Below, one piece after another: positions 7,246 to 15,594 of a stretch of 32,111 nucleotides of DNA. Both the position numbers and the translations under genes were made by a program. A model generated the notes under the pieces. That model was not told where the DNA came from. It did no database searches and saw only the letters and a list, made by a program, of their open reading frames with translations. Position 1 is the stretch's first letter, and each line of letters starts with the position of its first letter. Source of the stretch: CAZTCJ01 sp964612085 (GTDB taxonomy: Bacteria; Pseudomonadota; Alphaproteobacteria; JAJFIK01); NCBI GenBank assembly GCA_964612085.1, contig CAZTCJ010000039.1, forward strand, positions 1 to 32,111, read 5' to 3'.

Positions 7246-8433
7246 ATGAGCGTGACAACTGACGAGTCCTTGACCCCTTCCGCTGGCTTTCCGGCGACCC
7301 GCCTGCGGCGCACCCGCGTGGCGAACTGGTCGCGCCGCCTCGTGGCCGAGCATCTTCTCGGTGTGGACGATCTGATCTGGCCCTTGTTCCTGATCGACGG
7401 CAAGGACATCGTGGAGCCGATCCCGTCCATGCCCGGCGTCGAGCGCCTGTCCATCGAACGGGCGGTGGAAGCGGCCGAGGAGGCCGCCGATCTGGGCATT
7501 CCGGCGATCGCGGTCTTTCCGCACACGGAAGGGCGCCTGCGCACGCCGGAAGGGGACGAAGCGCTCAATCCGGACAATCTGGTGTGCCGCGCTGTTCAGG
7601 AGATCAAGGAGAAAGTGCCCGAAATCGGCATTCTGTGCGATGTGGCGCTCGATCCCTATACCAGCCATGGCCATGACGGGCTGTTGTCCGACGACGGTGA
7701 AATCCTCAATGACGAGACCGTGGATGTACTGGTCCGCCAAGCTTTGGTCCAAGCGGAAGCGGGCTGCGACATCATCGCGCCGTCGGACATGATGGACGGG
7801 CGCGTGGGCGCGATCCGCGCAGGCCTTGAACAGGAAGGCTTCCGCAACGTCCAGATCATGTCCTATGCGGCGAAATATGCGTCGTGTTTCTATGGCCCGT
7901 TCCGGGATGCCATCGGTTCCTCCGGCGTGCTGAAAGGCGACAAGAAGACCTATCAGATGGAACCGTCCAATACGGACGAAGCGCTGCGCGAGGTCGGCCT
8001 CGATATCGCGGAAGGCGCGGACATGGTCATGGTCAAGCCAGGCCTGCCCTATCTCGATGTGATCCGCCGGGTGAAGGATACCTTCAGCATGCCCACTTTC
8101 GCCTATCAGGTCTCGGGCGAGTTCGCAATGATCGAGGCGGCGGCCGAGAATGGCTGGCTCGACCGGGACAAGGCGATGCTGGAATCCCTGCTGTGCTTCA
8201 AGCGGGCGGGCGCGGACGGGGTGCTGACCTATTTCGCCCGCGACGTGGCGCGCATCCTGAACGGTCTCGACGGCACAAACGGCGGCAGCCAGAAGCTGAT
8301 CTCCGCCAATCTCAGTTCCATCGTGCGCGGCGAGGAAGGGGAAACGGAGACCGCCCGGCGTCTGCGCGAGGAGTTGGACGCGGATACGGACAATCCGTTC
8401 TCGGGCAAAAAGCCGCGTCCGGGTTCTGACTGA
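7246..8433 (+). CDS. hemB: Delta-aminolevulinic acid dehydratase (porphobilinogen synthase) with a C-terminal extension
   Basis: 395-residue cytosolic enzyme that condenses two 5-aminolevulinates to porphobilinogen in heme biosynthesis. The two Schiff-base lysines are Lys210 (SYAAKYASCFYGPFRDA) and Lys264 (MVMVKPGLPYLDVI). The metal-site segment reads DVALDPYTSHGHDG: Ala/Asp replace the cysteines of zinc enzymes, so this is the magnesium-dependent type seen in Pseudomonas and many Alphaproteobacteria. Family members end near LTYFARDVARIL, about 330 residues. Here a further 57 residues (339-395) follow, acidic then basic, of unknown role. The ATG at 7246 starts an alphaproteobacterial-like N-terminal arm (FPATRLRRTR). 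It converges with tetR, leaving 18 bases between. Confidence 0.96.
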   Translation: MSVTTDESLTPSAGFPATRLRRTRVANWSRRLVAEHLLGVDDLIWPLFLIDGKDIVEPIPSMPGVERLSIERAVEAAEEAADLGIPAIAVFPHTEGRLRTPEGDEALNPDNLVCRAVQEIKEKVPEIGILCDVALDPYTSHGHDGLLSDDGEILNDETVDVLVRQALVQAEAGCDIIAPSDMMDGRVGAIRAGLEQEGFRNVQIMSYAAKYASCFYGPFRDAIGSSGVLKGDKKTYQMEPSNTDEALREVGLDIAEGADMVMVKPGLPYLDVIRRVKDTFSMPTFAYQVSGEFAMIEAAAENGWLDRDKAMLESLLCFKRAGADGVLTYFARDVARILNGLDGTNGGSQKLISANLSSIVRGEEGETETARRLREELDADTDNPFSGKKPRPGSD

Positions 8434-8451
8434 GGCTCTATCGACCGGCGT

Positions 8452-9072
8452 TCAGGCTTCCACCAGATGGGACAGGAGCGAGCGCAGGACGATTTCCGCC
8501 CGGCTCGGCAAGACGCCGACGCCGCCCTCGCCCAGTTCCACCACGTTCTCCACCAGGAGACAGGCGAGCCCGTGCATGGTCGCCCACATGCCCAGCCCCA
8601 GTGCCGGGTTCTTCAGGATACGGCCCACATGCTCGGCCGCCTGTTCGGTGGCGCTGACCAGTTCCGCATAATCTTCCCGGTGCTCGATATCCCGCCCGAA
8701 CATGAGCCGAAAGCGCGCCGGGTTCATGGTGGCAAAACGGATATAAGCCCCGCCGATCGCCGTCACCGCCTCTTCCGGATCATGGGCGAACGGATTGGTC
8801 GCCTGTTCGATCTCCTCGCCCAGCTTGCGGAAGCCATCGGTGGCGACGGCGGCAAGCAAGGCTTCCCTGTGCCGGAAATGACGATAAGGCGCGGTCTGAG
8901 ACACGCCCGCCCGGCGCGCGGCGCCGCGCAAGGACAGGCCCGCCAGGCCTTTTTCCCGCAGCAGATCGTCCGCCGCCTGAATGAGCGCTTCGCGCAAATT
9001 CCCGTGATGATATTTGCCGTCCGGCTTCCGGTAGGTGCACTCGCCAGCCGGCACCGTGGTGGTCGTCTCCAT
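8452..9072 (-). CDS. TetR-family transcriptional regulator
   Basis: 206-residue TetR/AcrR-type regulator. The N-terminal helix-turn-helix is at about 20-65: HHGNLREALIQAADDLLREKG leads into LSLRGAARRAGVSQTAPYRHFRHREALLAAVA. The C-terminal domain (PARFRLMFGRDIEHREDY, LGLGMWATMHGLACLL) resembles the WHG-type TetR C-terminal domain. I prefer the ATG at 9072, which has GGGGGAG upstream. An in-frame ATG at 9117 would add 15 residues of poor family likeness. It is 102 bases downstream of the dehydrogenase gene on the same strand, so the two probably share a transcript. Its target may be the divergent region at 10069-10153, which controls both this unit and the acylases. Ligand unknown. Confidence 0.9.
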   Translation of the reverse strand: METTTTVPAGECTYRKPDGKYHHGNLREALIQAADDLLREKGLAGLSLRGAARRAGVSQTAPYRHFRHREALLAAVATDGFRKLGEEIEQATNPFAHDPEEAVTAIGGAYIRFATMNPARFRLMFGRDIEHREDYAELVSATEQAAEHVGRILKNPALGLGMWATMHGLACLLVENVVELGEGGVGVLPSRAEIVLRSLLSHLVEA

Positions 9073-9174
9073 GAGGACATACTCCCCCTGATAGGACGCA
9101 CGCGGCCCTGTCCGCACGCATCACCCCCGCAACGCGAGAAGAGCCTCCTCTGATTCTGAGACCATGCGCAATGT

Positions 9175-10068
9175 TTACGCGGAACGGTCCCTGGCCATCG
9201 CTTCCAATCTGGCGATCAGGCTCGAAGTATCCCAGCGTCCGCCGCCCATGGCCTGGACTTCAGAATAGAACTGATCGACCAGGGCCGCCACCGGCAGATG
9301 GGCACCGTTGGCCCGGGCTTCATCAAGGCAGATGCCCAGATCCTTGCGCATCCAATCGACGGCGAACCCGAAGTCGAAGCGGCCGTCCGCCATGGTCTCC
9401 ACCCGGTTTTCCATCTGCCAGGACTGGGCCGCCCCTTTGGAAATCACCGACACGACATCGACGGGATCGAGACCGGCGGCCTTGGCGAAATGGAGGCCTT
9501 CGGACAATCCCTGCACCACGCCCGCGATGCAGATCTGGTTGACCATTTTGGTGAGTTGACCGGCGCCCGCAGGGCCCATCAGCTTTGCCATTTTCGCAAA
9601 ACAGTCGATCAGCGGACGCAAACGCTCGAACGCCGCTTCTTCGCCGCCGACCATGACGGTCAGCGCGCCGTTCTGGGCCCCCGCCTCGCCGCCGGAGACC
9701 GGCGCGTCGAGAAAGCCCAAGCCCTGACGGTCCGCTTCGCCAGCCAGGTCGCGGGCGAGCGACGCGGAAGTCGTGGTGTGATCGACGAAAACGGCCCCCT
9801 GCTCCATGCCCGCGAAGGCACCGTCCTGGCCCAGGGTCACGGCCCGCACATCGTCGTCATTGCCGACACAGGCGAAAACGGCGGTGGCGTTTTCCGCGGC
9901 CTGGCCAGGCGTTGGCGCGGCGCGCCCGCCATACTCAGCCACCCAGGCCTCCGCTTTGGCAGCCGTGCGGTTGTAAACCGTCACCCGATGCCCGGCCCGC
10001 GCCAGATGCCCGGCCATGGGATAACCCATGACGCCCAGGCCCAGAAACGCCACTTTTTCAACGCTCAT
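9175..10068 (-). CDS. NAD(P)-dependent beta-hydroxyacid dehydrogenase
   Basis: 297-residue member of the 3-hydroxyisobutyrate / tartronate semialdehyde reductase family, a distant paralogue of mmsB in the same window. The Rossmann motif FLGLGVMG is at 8-15. The second strand ends in Asn33-Arg34-Thr35, the NADP(H)-type pattern, where mmsB has Asp. The substrate motif DAPVSGG (121-127) and catalytic Lys174 in GAGQLTKMVNQI are intact. The C-terminal half (GRFDFGFAVDWMRKDLGICLDEA) follows the group related to GlxR and succinic/glyoxylate semialdehyde reductases. The physiological substrate cannot be told from sequence. It is divergent from the acylase pair and upstream of tetR. Confidence 0.9.
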   Translation of the reverse strand: MSVEKVAFLGLGVMGYPMAGHLARAGHRVTVYNRTAAKAEAWVAEYGGRAAPTPGQAAENATAVFACVGNDDDVRAVTLGQDGAFAGMEQGAVFVDHTTTSASLARDLAGEADRQGLGFLDAPVSGGEAGAQNGALTVMVGGEEAAFERLRPLIDCFAKMAKLMGPAGAGQLTKMVNQICIAGVVQGLSEGLHFAKAAGLDPVDVVSVISKGAAQSWQMENRVETMADGRFDFGFAVDWMRKDLGICLDEARANGAHLPVAALVDQFYSEVQAMGGGRWDTSSLIARLEAMARDRSA

Positions 10069-10097
10069 CGCTTATCCTTGGTCTGTAAATGTCGAGC

Positions 10098-10113
10098 GGA
10101 TCCTATAAGATCC
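10098..10113. promoter_or_regulatory. Hyphenated palindrome over a -10-like element in the divergent promoter region
   Basis: GGATCCTATAAGATCC contains inverted GGATC/GATCC arms around TATAAG, a near-consensus -10 on the plus strand. It lies 41 bases before the first acylase ATG and 30 bases before the dehydrogenase start. No good -35 was found on either strand. It could be an operator for the neighbouring TetR protein, which is inference; GATC-rich chance is also possible. Confidence 0.4.
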
Positions 10114-10153
10114 CGCGTCCAATGGAACTGTCTGGGGTGAAAAGGATCGGGCC

Positions 10154-12577
10154 ATGCTCAAAGCCATTCTGAAATGGGGCGGCATCGCGCTTCTCGCGGC
10201 ACTGGTGATCGCTGTGGGGATCGGCCTTTATGTGGGACAGCGCCTCTATGCCTCCCTGCCCTGGACCGAAGGCACGAGGGCAGTCGCGGGGCTCAGCGCG
10301 GAGGCGGAGATCCTGCGCGACCGGCACGGCATTCCCCATATCTACGGCGGCAGCGACGAGGACATCTATTTCGCGCTCGGCTATGCCCATGCCCAGGACC
10401 GGCTGTGGCAGATGGATTTCAACCGCCGCCTTATCTATGGCCGGTTGTCGGAAGTCCTCGGGGAACAGACGGTCGGTACGGATATCGTTTTGCGCGCCTA
10501 CGGCTTCACGGCCAGCGTGGAAGAAAGCTGGGCGAGCATGCCCGAGCCGTTCCGGTCTTACCTGAGCGCTTATACGCGCGGCGTGAATGCGGTGATGGAC
10601 GATCCCGATTTCGTCGCGCCGCCGGAATATGTTTTTCTTCAGGCCACGCCGGAGCGCTGGCGGGAACAGGACAGTTTCGCGATCCTGAAGCTGATGGGGC
10701 TCGATCTGAGCCCCAATGCCCGCGCGGAATTCTCCCGCGCGTTCCATGCCGATATTCTGGGCGAGGAAAAAGCCCGGGAGTTCATCGATCCGCCGACCCT
10801 GCCCCTGTTCGTCTCCGTTGACGCCGAAGACCTCAATGTCAGACGCGCGGACGCCACGCCGCAAGCCGAGACTATGGGCGCGGTGGAAGGTTTGGAATCC
10901 CTCGACGGATCCCCTGCGGATCAATCGAACAACTGGGTGATCTCAGGCACACGCACGGTGACCGGCGCACCGATCCTTGCCAACGATCCCCATCTGGGCA
11001 CCAGCCAGCCGGGCATCTGGTATCTGGCCCATCTGGGCTTCGAGGACGCGGAGGTGATCGGCGCCACGATCCCCGGCATTCCCGCCGTCATTCTGGGCCG
11101 CAATGAGGTCAGCGCCTGGGGCATGACCAATACAGGCCCGGACGTTCAGGATCTTTATGTCGTCACGGTCAATCCGGACAATCCGGACGAATATGCCGGA
11201 CCCGATGGCTGGCTGCCTTTCGAGACCAGCGAAGAAACCATCACGGTCAGCGGCGCCGATCCGGTCAGCTTCACCTTCAAGCGCACGCGCCATGGCCACG
11301 TTCTGCCCAAGGATTATTCCCTCTATGCGGATCTGGCCGGTGAGAATGAGGAAATCGTGCTGGCCTATACCCTGGCGCAAGGGGCCGATTACAGCATCGC
11401 CGGGATCCAGAGCGTCATGCGCTCGTCCGATTGGGAAAGCTTCATCGACGGCGCGCGCCTGTTCAAAGGCCCCATGCAGAATGTCATCTATGCCAATGTG
11501 GACGGGGATATCGGCCTGGTGCTGCCCGGTCAGGTGCCCGTGCGCGGCCCCGATCACGACACCAAGGGGCTGCGCCCCGCCGACGGCACCCATGCCCGCA
11601 ACGACTGGCAGGGCTGGATCCCCTTCGACGAGCTGCCCGCGATCCGCAATCCGGCGGACGGCATGATCGTCACCGCCAACAACCGGATCGTGCCGGAGGC
11701 CTATCCCCACGCCATCACCCATGACTGGCCCTCGACCGAACGGGCCCGGCGCATCACCGACCTGATCGAAGCACGCCCGCGCCACGACATGGAGACCATG
11801 AAAGCGATCCACATGGACACCAAGTCGATCCGCGCCGGGCGGCTGATTCCCTTGCTGACCAATGTCCCGGCGCCGGACGGCATGGCCAAACAGGCGCGCC
11901 AACTGATCGCCGACTGGGACGGCATGTTCGACGCCGGGCGGCCGGAACCGCTCATTTACTCCGCCTGGATCGGCCATCTGGGCCGCCTGGTCTATGCGGA
12001 CGATCTGGGCGAGCATTTCCGGGGCAGTTGGGCGCTGCGCCAGAACTTCCTGTACTCGGTCCTTTCGGGCGAAAACGCGGACTGGTGTGACGTGATCGAC
12101 ACGGACGACACGGTCGAGCCCTGCGATCCGCTGGTGGCGCGGGCGCTGGAAAACGCTCTTGAGGATCTGCGCAAAGCTTACGGAGCGGACATGATGGCCT
12201 GGCGCTGGGGCGAGGCCCATCAGGCGGTCTTCGCGCACAGGCCGTTCGACGCCATGCCGGTCCTGAAGGATTTCTTCTCCCGCAAGGTGCCGTTCGGCGG
12301 CGGCCGGGACACGCCGAATGTGGGGATTTACGGTGTGCGGAACATGCCGGATTTCTCCACCAGCTTCACGCCGAGTTACCGGGCGCTTTACGACTTTTCC
12401 GATCTGAGCCGCTCGGAGGTGGTCATTACCACCGGGCAATCCGGACACGTCCTGTCGCCCCATTACGATGACTTCATGCCCCTTTGGGCCGAAGGTACCT
12501 ACATTACGGTACCAAGCAGCCGGAACGCGATCGAGGCCGAAGCCAAGCGCCTGATCCTTACTCCGGCAAACGGTTAG
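10154..12577 (+). CDS. Penicillin acylase family protein (Ntn hydrolase), first of a tandem pair
   Basis: 807-residue precursor of an N-terminal-nucleophile amidase (penicillin G acylase, AHL acylase or related family). Residues 6-28 form a hydrophobic anchor or uncleaved signal, so the enzyme is likely periplasmic and membrane-tethered. An alpha-chain region (EILRDRHGIPHIYGGS, GYAHAQDRLWQM) precedes the autoprocessing site. The mature beta chain should begin at Ser258 of SNNWVI. Beta-chain motifs are LANDPHLG, IGATIPGIPAVILGRN, WGMTNTGPDVQDLY and IVTANNRIV, the last holding the conserved Asn. Length matches the family. Start: ATG with AAAGGA upstream. Substrate unknown; acyl-homoserine lactones, beta-lactams or N-acyl amino acids are options. 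Confidence 0.93.
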   Translation: MLKAILKWGGIALLAALVIAVGIGLYVGQRLYASLPWTEGTRAVAGLSAEAEILRDRHGIPHIYGGSDEDIYFALGYAHAQDRLWQMDFNRRLIYGRLSEVLGEQTVGTDIVLRAYGFTASVEESWASMPEPFRSYLSAYTRGVNAVMDDPDFVAPPEYVFLQATPERWREQDSFAILKLMGLDLSPNARAEFSRAFHADILGEEKAREFIDPPTLPLFVSVDAEDLNVRRADATPQAETMGAVEGLESLDGSPADQSNNWVISGTRTVTGAPILANDPHLGTSQPGIWYLAHLGFEDAEVIGATIPGIPAVILGRNEVSAWGMTNTGPDVQDLYVVTVNPDNPDEYAGPDGWLPFETSEETITVSGADPVSFTFKRTRHGHVLPKDYSLYADLAGENEEIVLAYTLAQGADYSIAGIQSVMRSSDWESFIDGARLFKGPMQNVIYANVDGDIGLVLPGQVPVRGPDHDTKGLRPADGTHARNDWQGWIPFDELPAIRNPADGMIVTANNRIVPEAYPHAITHDWPSTERARRITDLIEARPRHDMETMKAIHMDTKSIRAGRLIPLLTNVPAPDGMAKQARQLIADWDGMFDAGRPEPLIYSAWIGHLGRLVYADDLGEHFRGSWALRQNFLYSVLSGENADWCDVIDTDDTVEPCDPLVARALENALEDLRKAYGADMMAWRWGEAHQAVFAHRPFDAMPVLKDFFSRKVPFGGGRDTPNVGIYGVRNMPDFSTSFTPSYRALYDFSDLSRSEVVITTGQSGHVLSPHYDDFMPLWAEGTYITVPSSRNAIEAEAKRLILTPANG

Positions 12578-12600
12578 GACTTGTGAACGAGTATCCATAA

Positions 12601-15021
12601 ATGGGACGGATTATCCGCTGGCTGCTGATCGGATTGGGAGTCATCCTCGGTGCGCTTGCGCTTTTCGCCGTGGAACGGTTCACGACCCTGCGCGGCTCCT
12701 TGCCCGCTTTGGAGGGCGAGATCCAGGCGCCGGGCCTGACGGAGCCGCTTCAGATCGTGCGCGATGCCCATGCGGTGCCGCACATCTATGCCAGCTCCCT
12801 CGAAGAGACGTTTTACGGCCTGGGTTATGCCCACGCCCAGGACCGGCTGTGGCAGATGACCTTTCTGCGGCGCTTGGGCCAGGGGCGGTTGAGCGAGGTG
12901 GCCGGATCGCTGGCGCTCGAAGCGGACCGCAACATCCGTGCCTTGGGTCTTACGCTGGTGGCCGGCGAGACCTTCGCGGTGCTTGACGACCGGGCCAAGG
13001 CCGTGCTCGAGGCCTACGCAAAGGGCGTCAATGCGGTGATCGGGTCCCGGGATCGTCCGTTGCCCCCTGAATTCTTCCTGACCCAGACGACCCCGGAGCC
13101 CTGGCGCGCGGAAGATTCCCTTCTGCTCTTCAACATGCTGAGCTTAGGCCTGACCACCAACGCTTTTGCGGAAATCGCCCGGCTGGAACTTTGGACATTG
13201 CTGCCCCGCGACCGCATCGCCGAAGCCATGGCGCCGGATCCAGGCCTGCCCGAAGGCTTCGATCCGTCGGCCTTCATCGCCCCTGAGGACAGCGACACGG
13301 CGCAGGCGGAGGAGGATCGCGGCAAACACTTCGCCGAAGCGCTTCTCTCGGTCAGCCGTGCCTCCAACAATTGGGTCGCGGACGAACGCTGGACCGCCAC
13401 CGGCGGCGCGCTGCTCGCCAACGATCCCCATCTGGGGCTGATGATGCCCGGCATCTGGTACATGGCCCATCTGTCGGCGGAGGACCGGAACATCGTCGGC
13501 GCGACGATCCCCGGCATTCCCGCCGTTTTGCTGGGACGGACGGATGATGTCTCCTGGGGTTTCACCAATACGGGCGCGGATGTTCAGGACCTGGTCCTTG
13601 AACGGATCGACCCGGAAAATCCAGAAGCCTATCTCACCCCGGACGGCTCCGAAGCCTTCAAGACCCGGCGGGAACACTTCGAGGTGCGCTTCGGCTCCGA
13701 GCAGACGGACATCGTCCGGCAGACCCGGCACGGGCCGATCCTGCCGATCCTGAGCGAACGGGCGCCGGAGGGCCATGTCTATGCCCTGCGCTGGACCGCG
13801 CTCGATCCGGACAACAAGACCTTCGAAACCTCCCTTGCGATCCTGGAGGCCGGCACCGTGGCCGAGGCGCGCGAAGCGCTGCGGGACTACGCCGCGCCCA
13901 TGCAGAACATCGTGCTGGCGGACACTGAAGGCGGGATCGGTTTCGTCGCGCCCGCCCGCGTGCCCATCCGGAGCACGGGCGAAGGGCTGGTGCCGGTCAA
14001 GGGCTGGGAGATCGACCAGCTTTGGACCGGATTTATTCCGTTTGAGGATCTTCCCACGACAGGCGATCTTGAGCGCGGCTTCATCGTCACCGCCAATCAC
14101 GACATCACGGAAGAGGACTATCCCTATCTGATCAGCCGGGAATGGCCGGAACCCTACCGGGCCGAGCGCATCGAGGACCTGCTGACCATCCGCAGCAACC
14201 ACGATCTGGCCAGTTTCGCCGCCATTCAGATGGATTCGAAAACCGGGCTTCATAGCGTGCTGCTGCCGCGCATGACCGGGATCGAGCCCGAAACGCCGGA
14301 GGCGCGAAACGCTCTGGCACGGCTCGAAGCCTGGGACGGCGACATGGCGACCGATAAGGCGGAACCGCTGATCTTCGCGGCCTGGCTGAGAGCCTTCACC
14401 CGCGCGCTCGCAGAAGACGATCTGGGCGAACGGTTCGGAGAGTTCTGGTCGGTCCGCCCGGTTTTCGTCGCCAATGTGCTCGACGACGTGGACGGACAAA
14501 GCCGCTGGTGCGACCGGCTCGATACGTTGGCAACAGAGACCTGCGCGGATCTCCTGGACCTGTCCCTGGAGGAAGCGCTGGCGGATCTCAAGGACCGCTA
14601 CGGCAAGACCACGAGAGACTGGCGCTGGGGCGCGGCCCACAAGGCCGCACACGGGCACCTGCCCTTCGGTTTCATTCCCGTGCTGCGCGGCCTGTTCTCC
14701 CGCTCGGTGGAAAGCGCCGGGGGCACTTATGCGGTCAATCGCGGTTCCTACCGCTTCGCCAGCGATGAGCCCTTCGCGAATGTGCACGCAGGCGGCTACC
14801 GGGCCGTCTATGACATGGCCGATCCGGAGCGTTCCGTTTACATGATCGCGACGGGACAGTCGGGTAATCCGTATTCGCCCTATTACGACAATCTGGCGGA
14901 GCCCTGGGCGCGGGGGGAATTCATCACCATTCCGACGGACCGGGCGGTCTTGGATCAGACCGCCATCGGCACCCTGCGCCTGACCCCCGCGCTTCAGGAG
15001 CCGCAGTCGAGCGCGCAGTAA
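12601..15021 (+). CDS. Penicillin acylase family protein (Ntn hydrolase), second of a tandem pair
   Basis: 806-residue paralogue of the preceding gene, 23 bases downstream, with the same order of motifs but considerable divergence. The N-terminal hydrophobic anchor is at about 5-23. The alpha-chain motif is GYAHAQDRLWQMTFLRRLGQ. The predicted nucleophile of the mature beta chain is Ser255 in SNNWVA, followed by LLANDPHLGLMMPGIWY, GATIPGIPAVLLGRT and WGFTNTGADVQDL. Where the first enzyme has ANNRI, this one has ANHDI: the first Asn is kept, the next two positions differ. The pair may therefore differ in substrate. The ribosome-binding site is weak, so coupling to the upstream gene is plausible. 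Its last 28 bases overlap the convergent flavin reductase gene. Confidence 0.93.
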   Translation: MGRIIRWLLIGLGVILGALALFAVERFTTLRGSLPALEGEIQAPGLTEPLQIVRDAHAVPHIYASSLEETFYGLGYAHAQDRLWQMTFLRRLGQGRLSEVAGSLALEADRNIRALGLTLVAGETFAVLDDRAKAVLEAYAKGVNAVIGSRDRPLPPEFFLTQTTPEPWRAEDSLLLFNMLSLGLTTNAFAEIARLELWTLLPRDRIAEAMAPDPGLPEGFDPSAFIAPEDSDTAQAEEDRGKHFAEALLSVSRASNNWVADERWTATGGALLANDPHLGLMMPGIWYMAHLSAEDRNIVGATIPGIPAVLLGRTDDVSWGFTNTGADVQDLVLERIDPENPEAYLTPDGSEAFKTRREHFEVRFGSEQTDIVRQTRHGPILPILSERAPEGHVYALRWTALDPDNKTFETSLAILEAGTVAEAREALRDYAAPMQNIVLADTEGGIGFVAPARVPIRSTGEGLVPVKGWEIDQLWTGFIPFEDLPTTGDLERGFIVTANHDITEEDYPYLISREWPEPYRAERIEDLLTIRSNHDLASFAAIQMDSKTGLHSVLLPRMTGIEPETPEARNALARLEAWDGDMATDKAEPLIFAAWLRAFTRALAEDDLGERFGEFWSVRPVFVANVLDDVDGQSRWCDRLDTLATETCADLLDLSLEEALADLKDRYGKTTRDWRWGAAHKAAHGHLPFGFIPVLRGLFSRSVESAGGTYAVNRGSYRFASDEPFANVHAGGYRAVYDMADPERSVYMIATGQSGNPYSPYYDNLAEPWARGEFITIPTDRAVLDQTAIGTLRLTPALQEPQSSAQ

Positions 15022-15479
15022 GAGCCCCGGTAATAAACGAGCGGCGCGCGCTTGGGATCGCTTGCGAGCTTCACCACCTTGCCCACCAGAATGATGTGAT
15101 CGCCCGCGTCATGGCGGGCCTCGACGGTACAGTCGAGGGCGGCGGCAACTTTCTCGAAAATGGGCGCGCCCGTTTCCCAGGTCTTGAAGCCGACCCGGCC
15201 CTTCACCGCGCCGCTCTCGGCAAAGGCCACCGACAGGGCCTGCTGATCGCTCGCGAGCATGTTCACGCCATAACAGTCCGCCGCCATGAACGGTTCGAAC
15301 CGGTCCGACGTCTTGCCGATGCACCACAACACCAACGGCGGGTCCAGGGACACGGAGGTGAAGGAATTGACGGTCATGCCCACCGGCCCGGATGCCCCGG
15401 TTCCGGGGCAGGTCAACACGCACACGCCGGTCGGGAACGCGCCCAGCGCGGATCGGAACTCCAGGTCGGAAAAGCCCAT
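14994..15479 (-). CDS. Flavin reductase family protein (FMN-binding split barrel)
   Basis: 161-residue protein of the HpaC-like flavin reductase family, which reduces FMN/FAD with NAD(P)H for a partner monooxygenase. Visible are FRSALGAFPTGVCVLT, GMTVNSFTSVSLDPPLVLWCI (flavin-contacting segment) and the C-terminal GDHIILVGKVV with PLVYYRGSY. I chose the ATG at 15479 because the domain begins almost at once; GGTGAC lies seven bases upstream. An in-frame ATG at 15557 would add 26 residues without family likeness. No monooxygenase gene is nearby, so the partner must be elsewhere. The 3' end overlaps the acylase gene by 28 bases in the opposite orientation, which could cause transcriptional interference. 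Confidence 0.88.
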   Translation of the reverse strand: MGFSDLEFRSALGAFPTGVCVLTCPGTGASGPVGMTVNSFTSVSLDPPLVLWCIGKTSDRFEPFMAADCYGVNMLASDQQALSVAFAESGAVKGRVGFKTWETGAPIFEKVAAALDCTVEARHDAGDHIILVGKVVKLASDPKRAPLVYYRGSYCALDCGS

Positions 15480-15594
15480 GTCGTTTGTCACCAGTTCTTT
15501 GTCTTTGACCGCGTCATCCAAGCAGCCCAGGCCCGGATTTGCTACAGTGCCGGTCATCGAGTCAAATCCATCGCAAAAGATCTAGGGAGGGGAC

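Noticed and set aside
10943..12598. Minus-strand open frame of 551 codons, and a similar one at 13144-14787
   Set aside because: Both are antisense to the acylase genes, with His/Arg/Gly-rich translation typical of shadow frames.
15292..15302. GGTTCGAACCG, resembling a tRNA T-arm
   Set aside because: No acceptor, D or anticodon stems around it, and it is inside the flavin reductase coding region.
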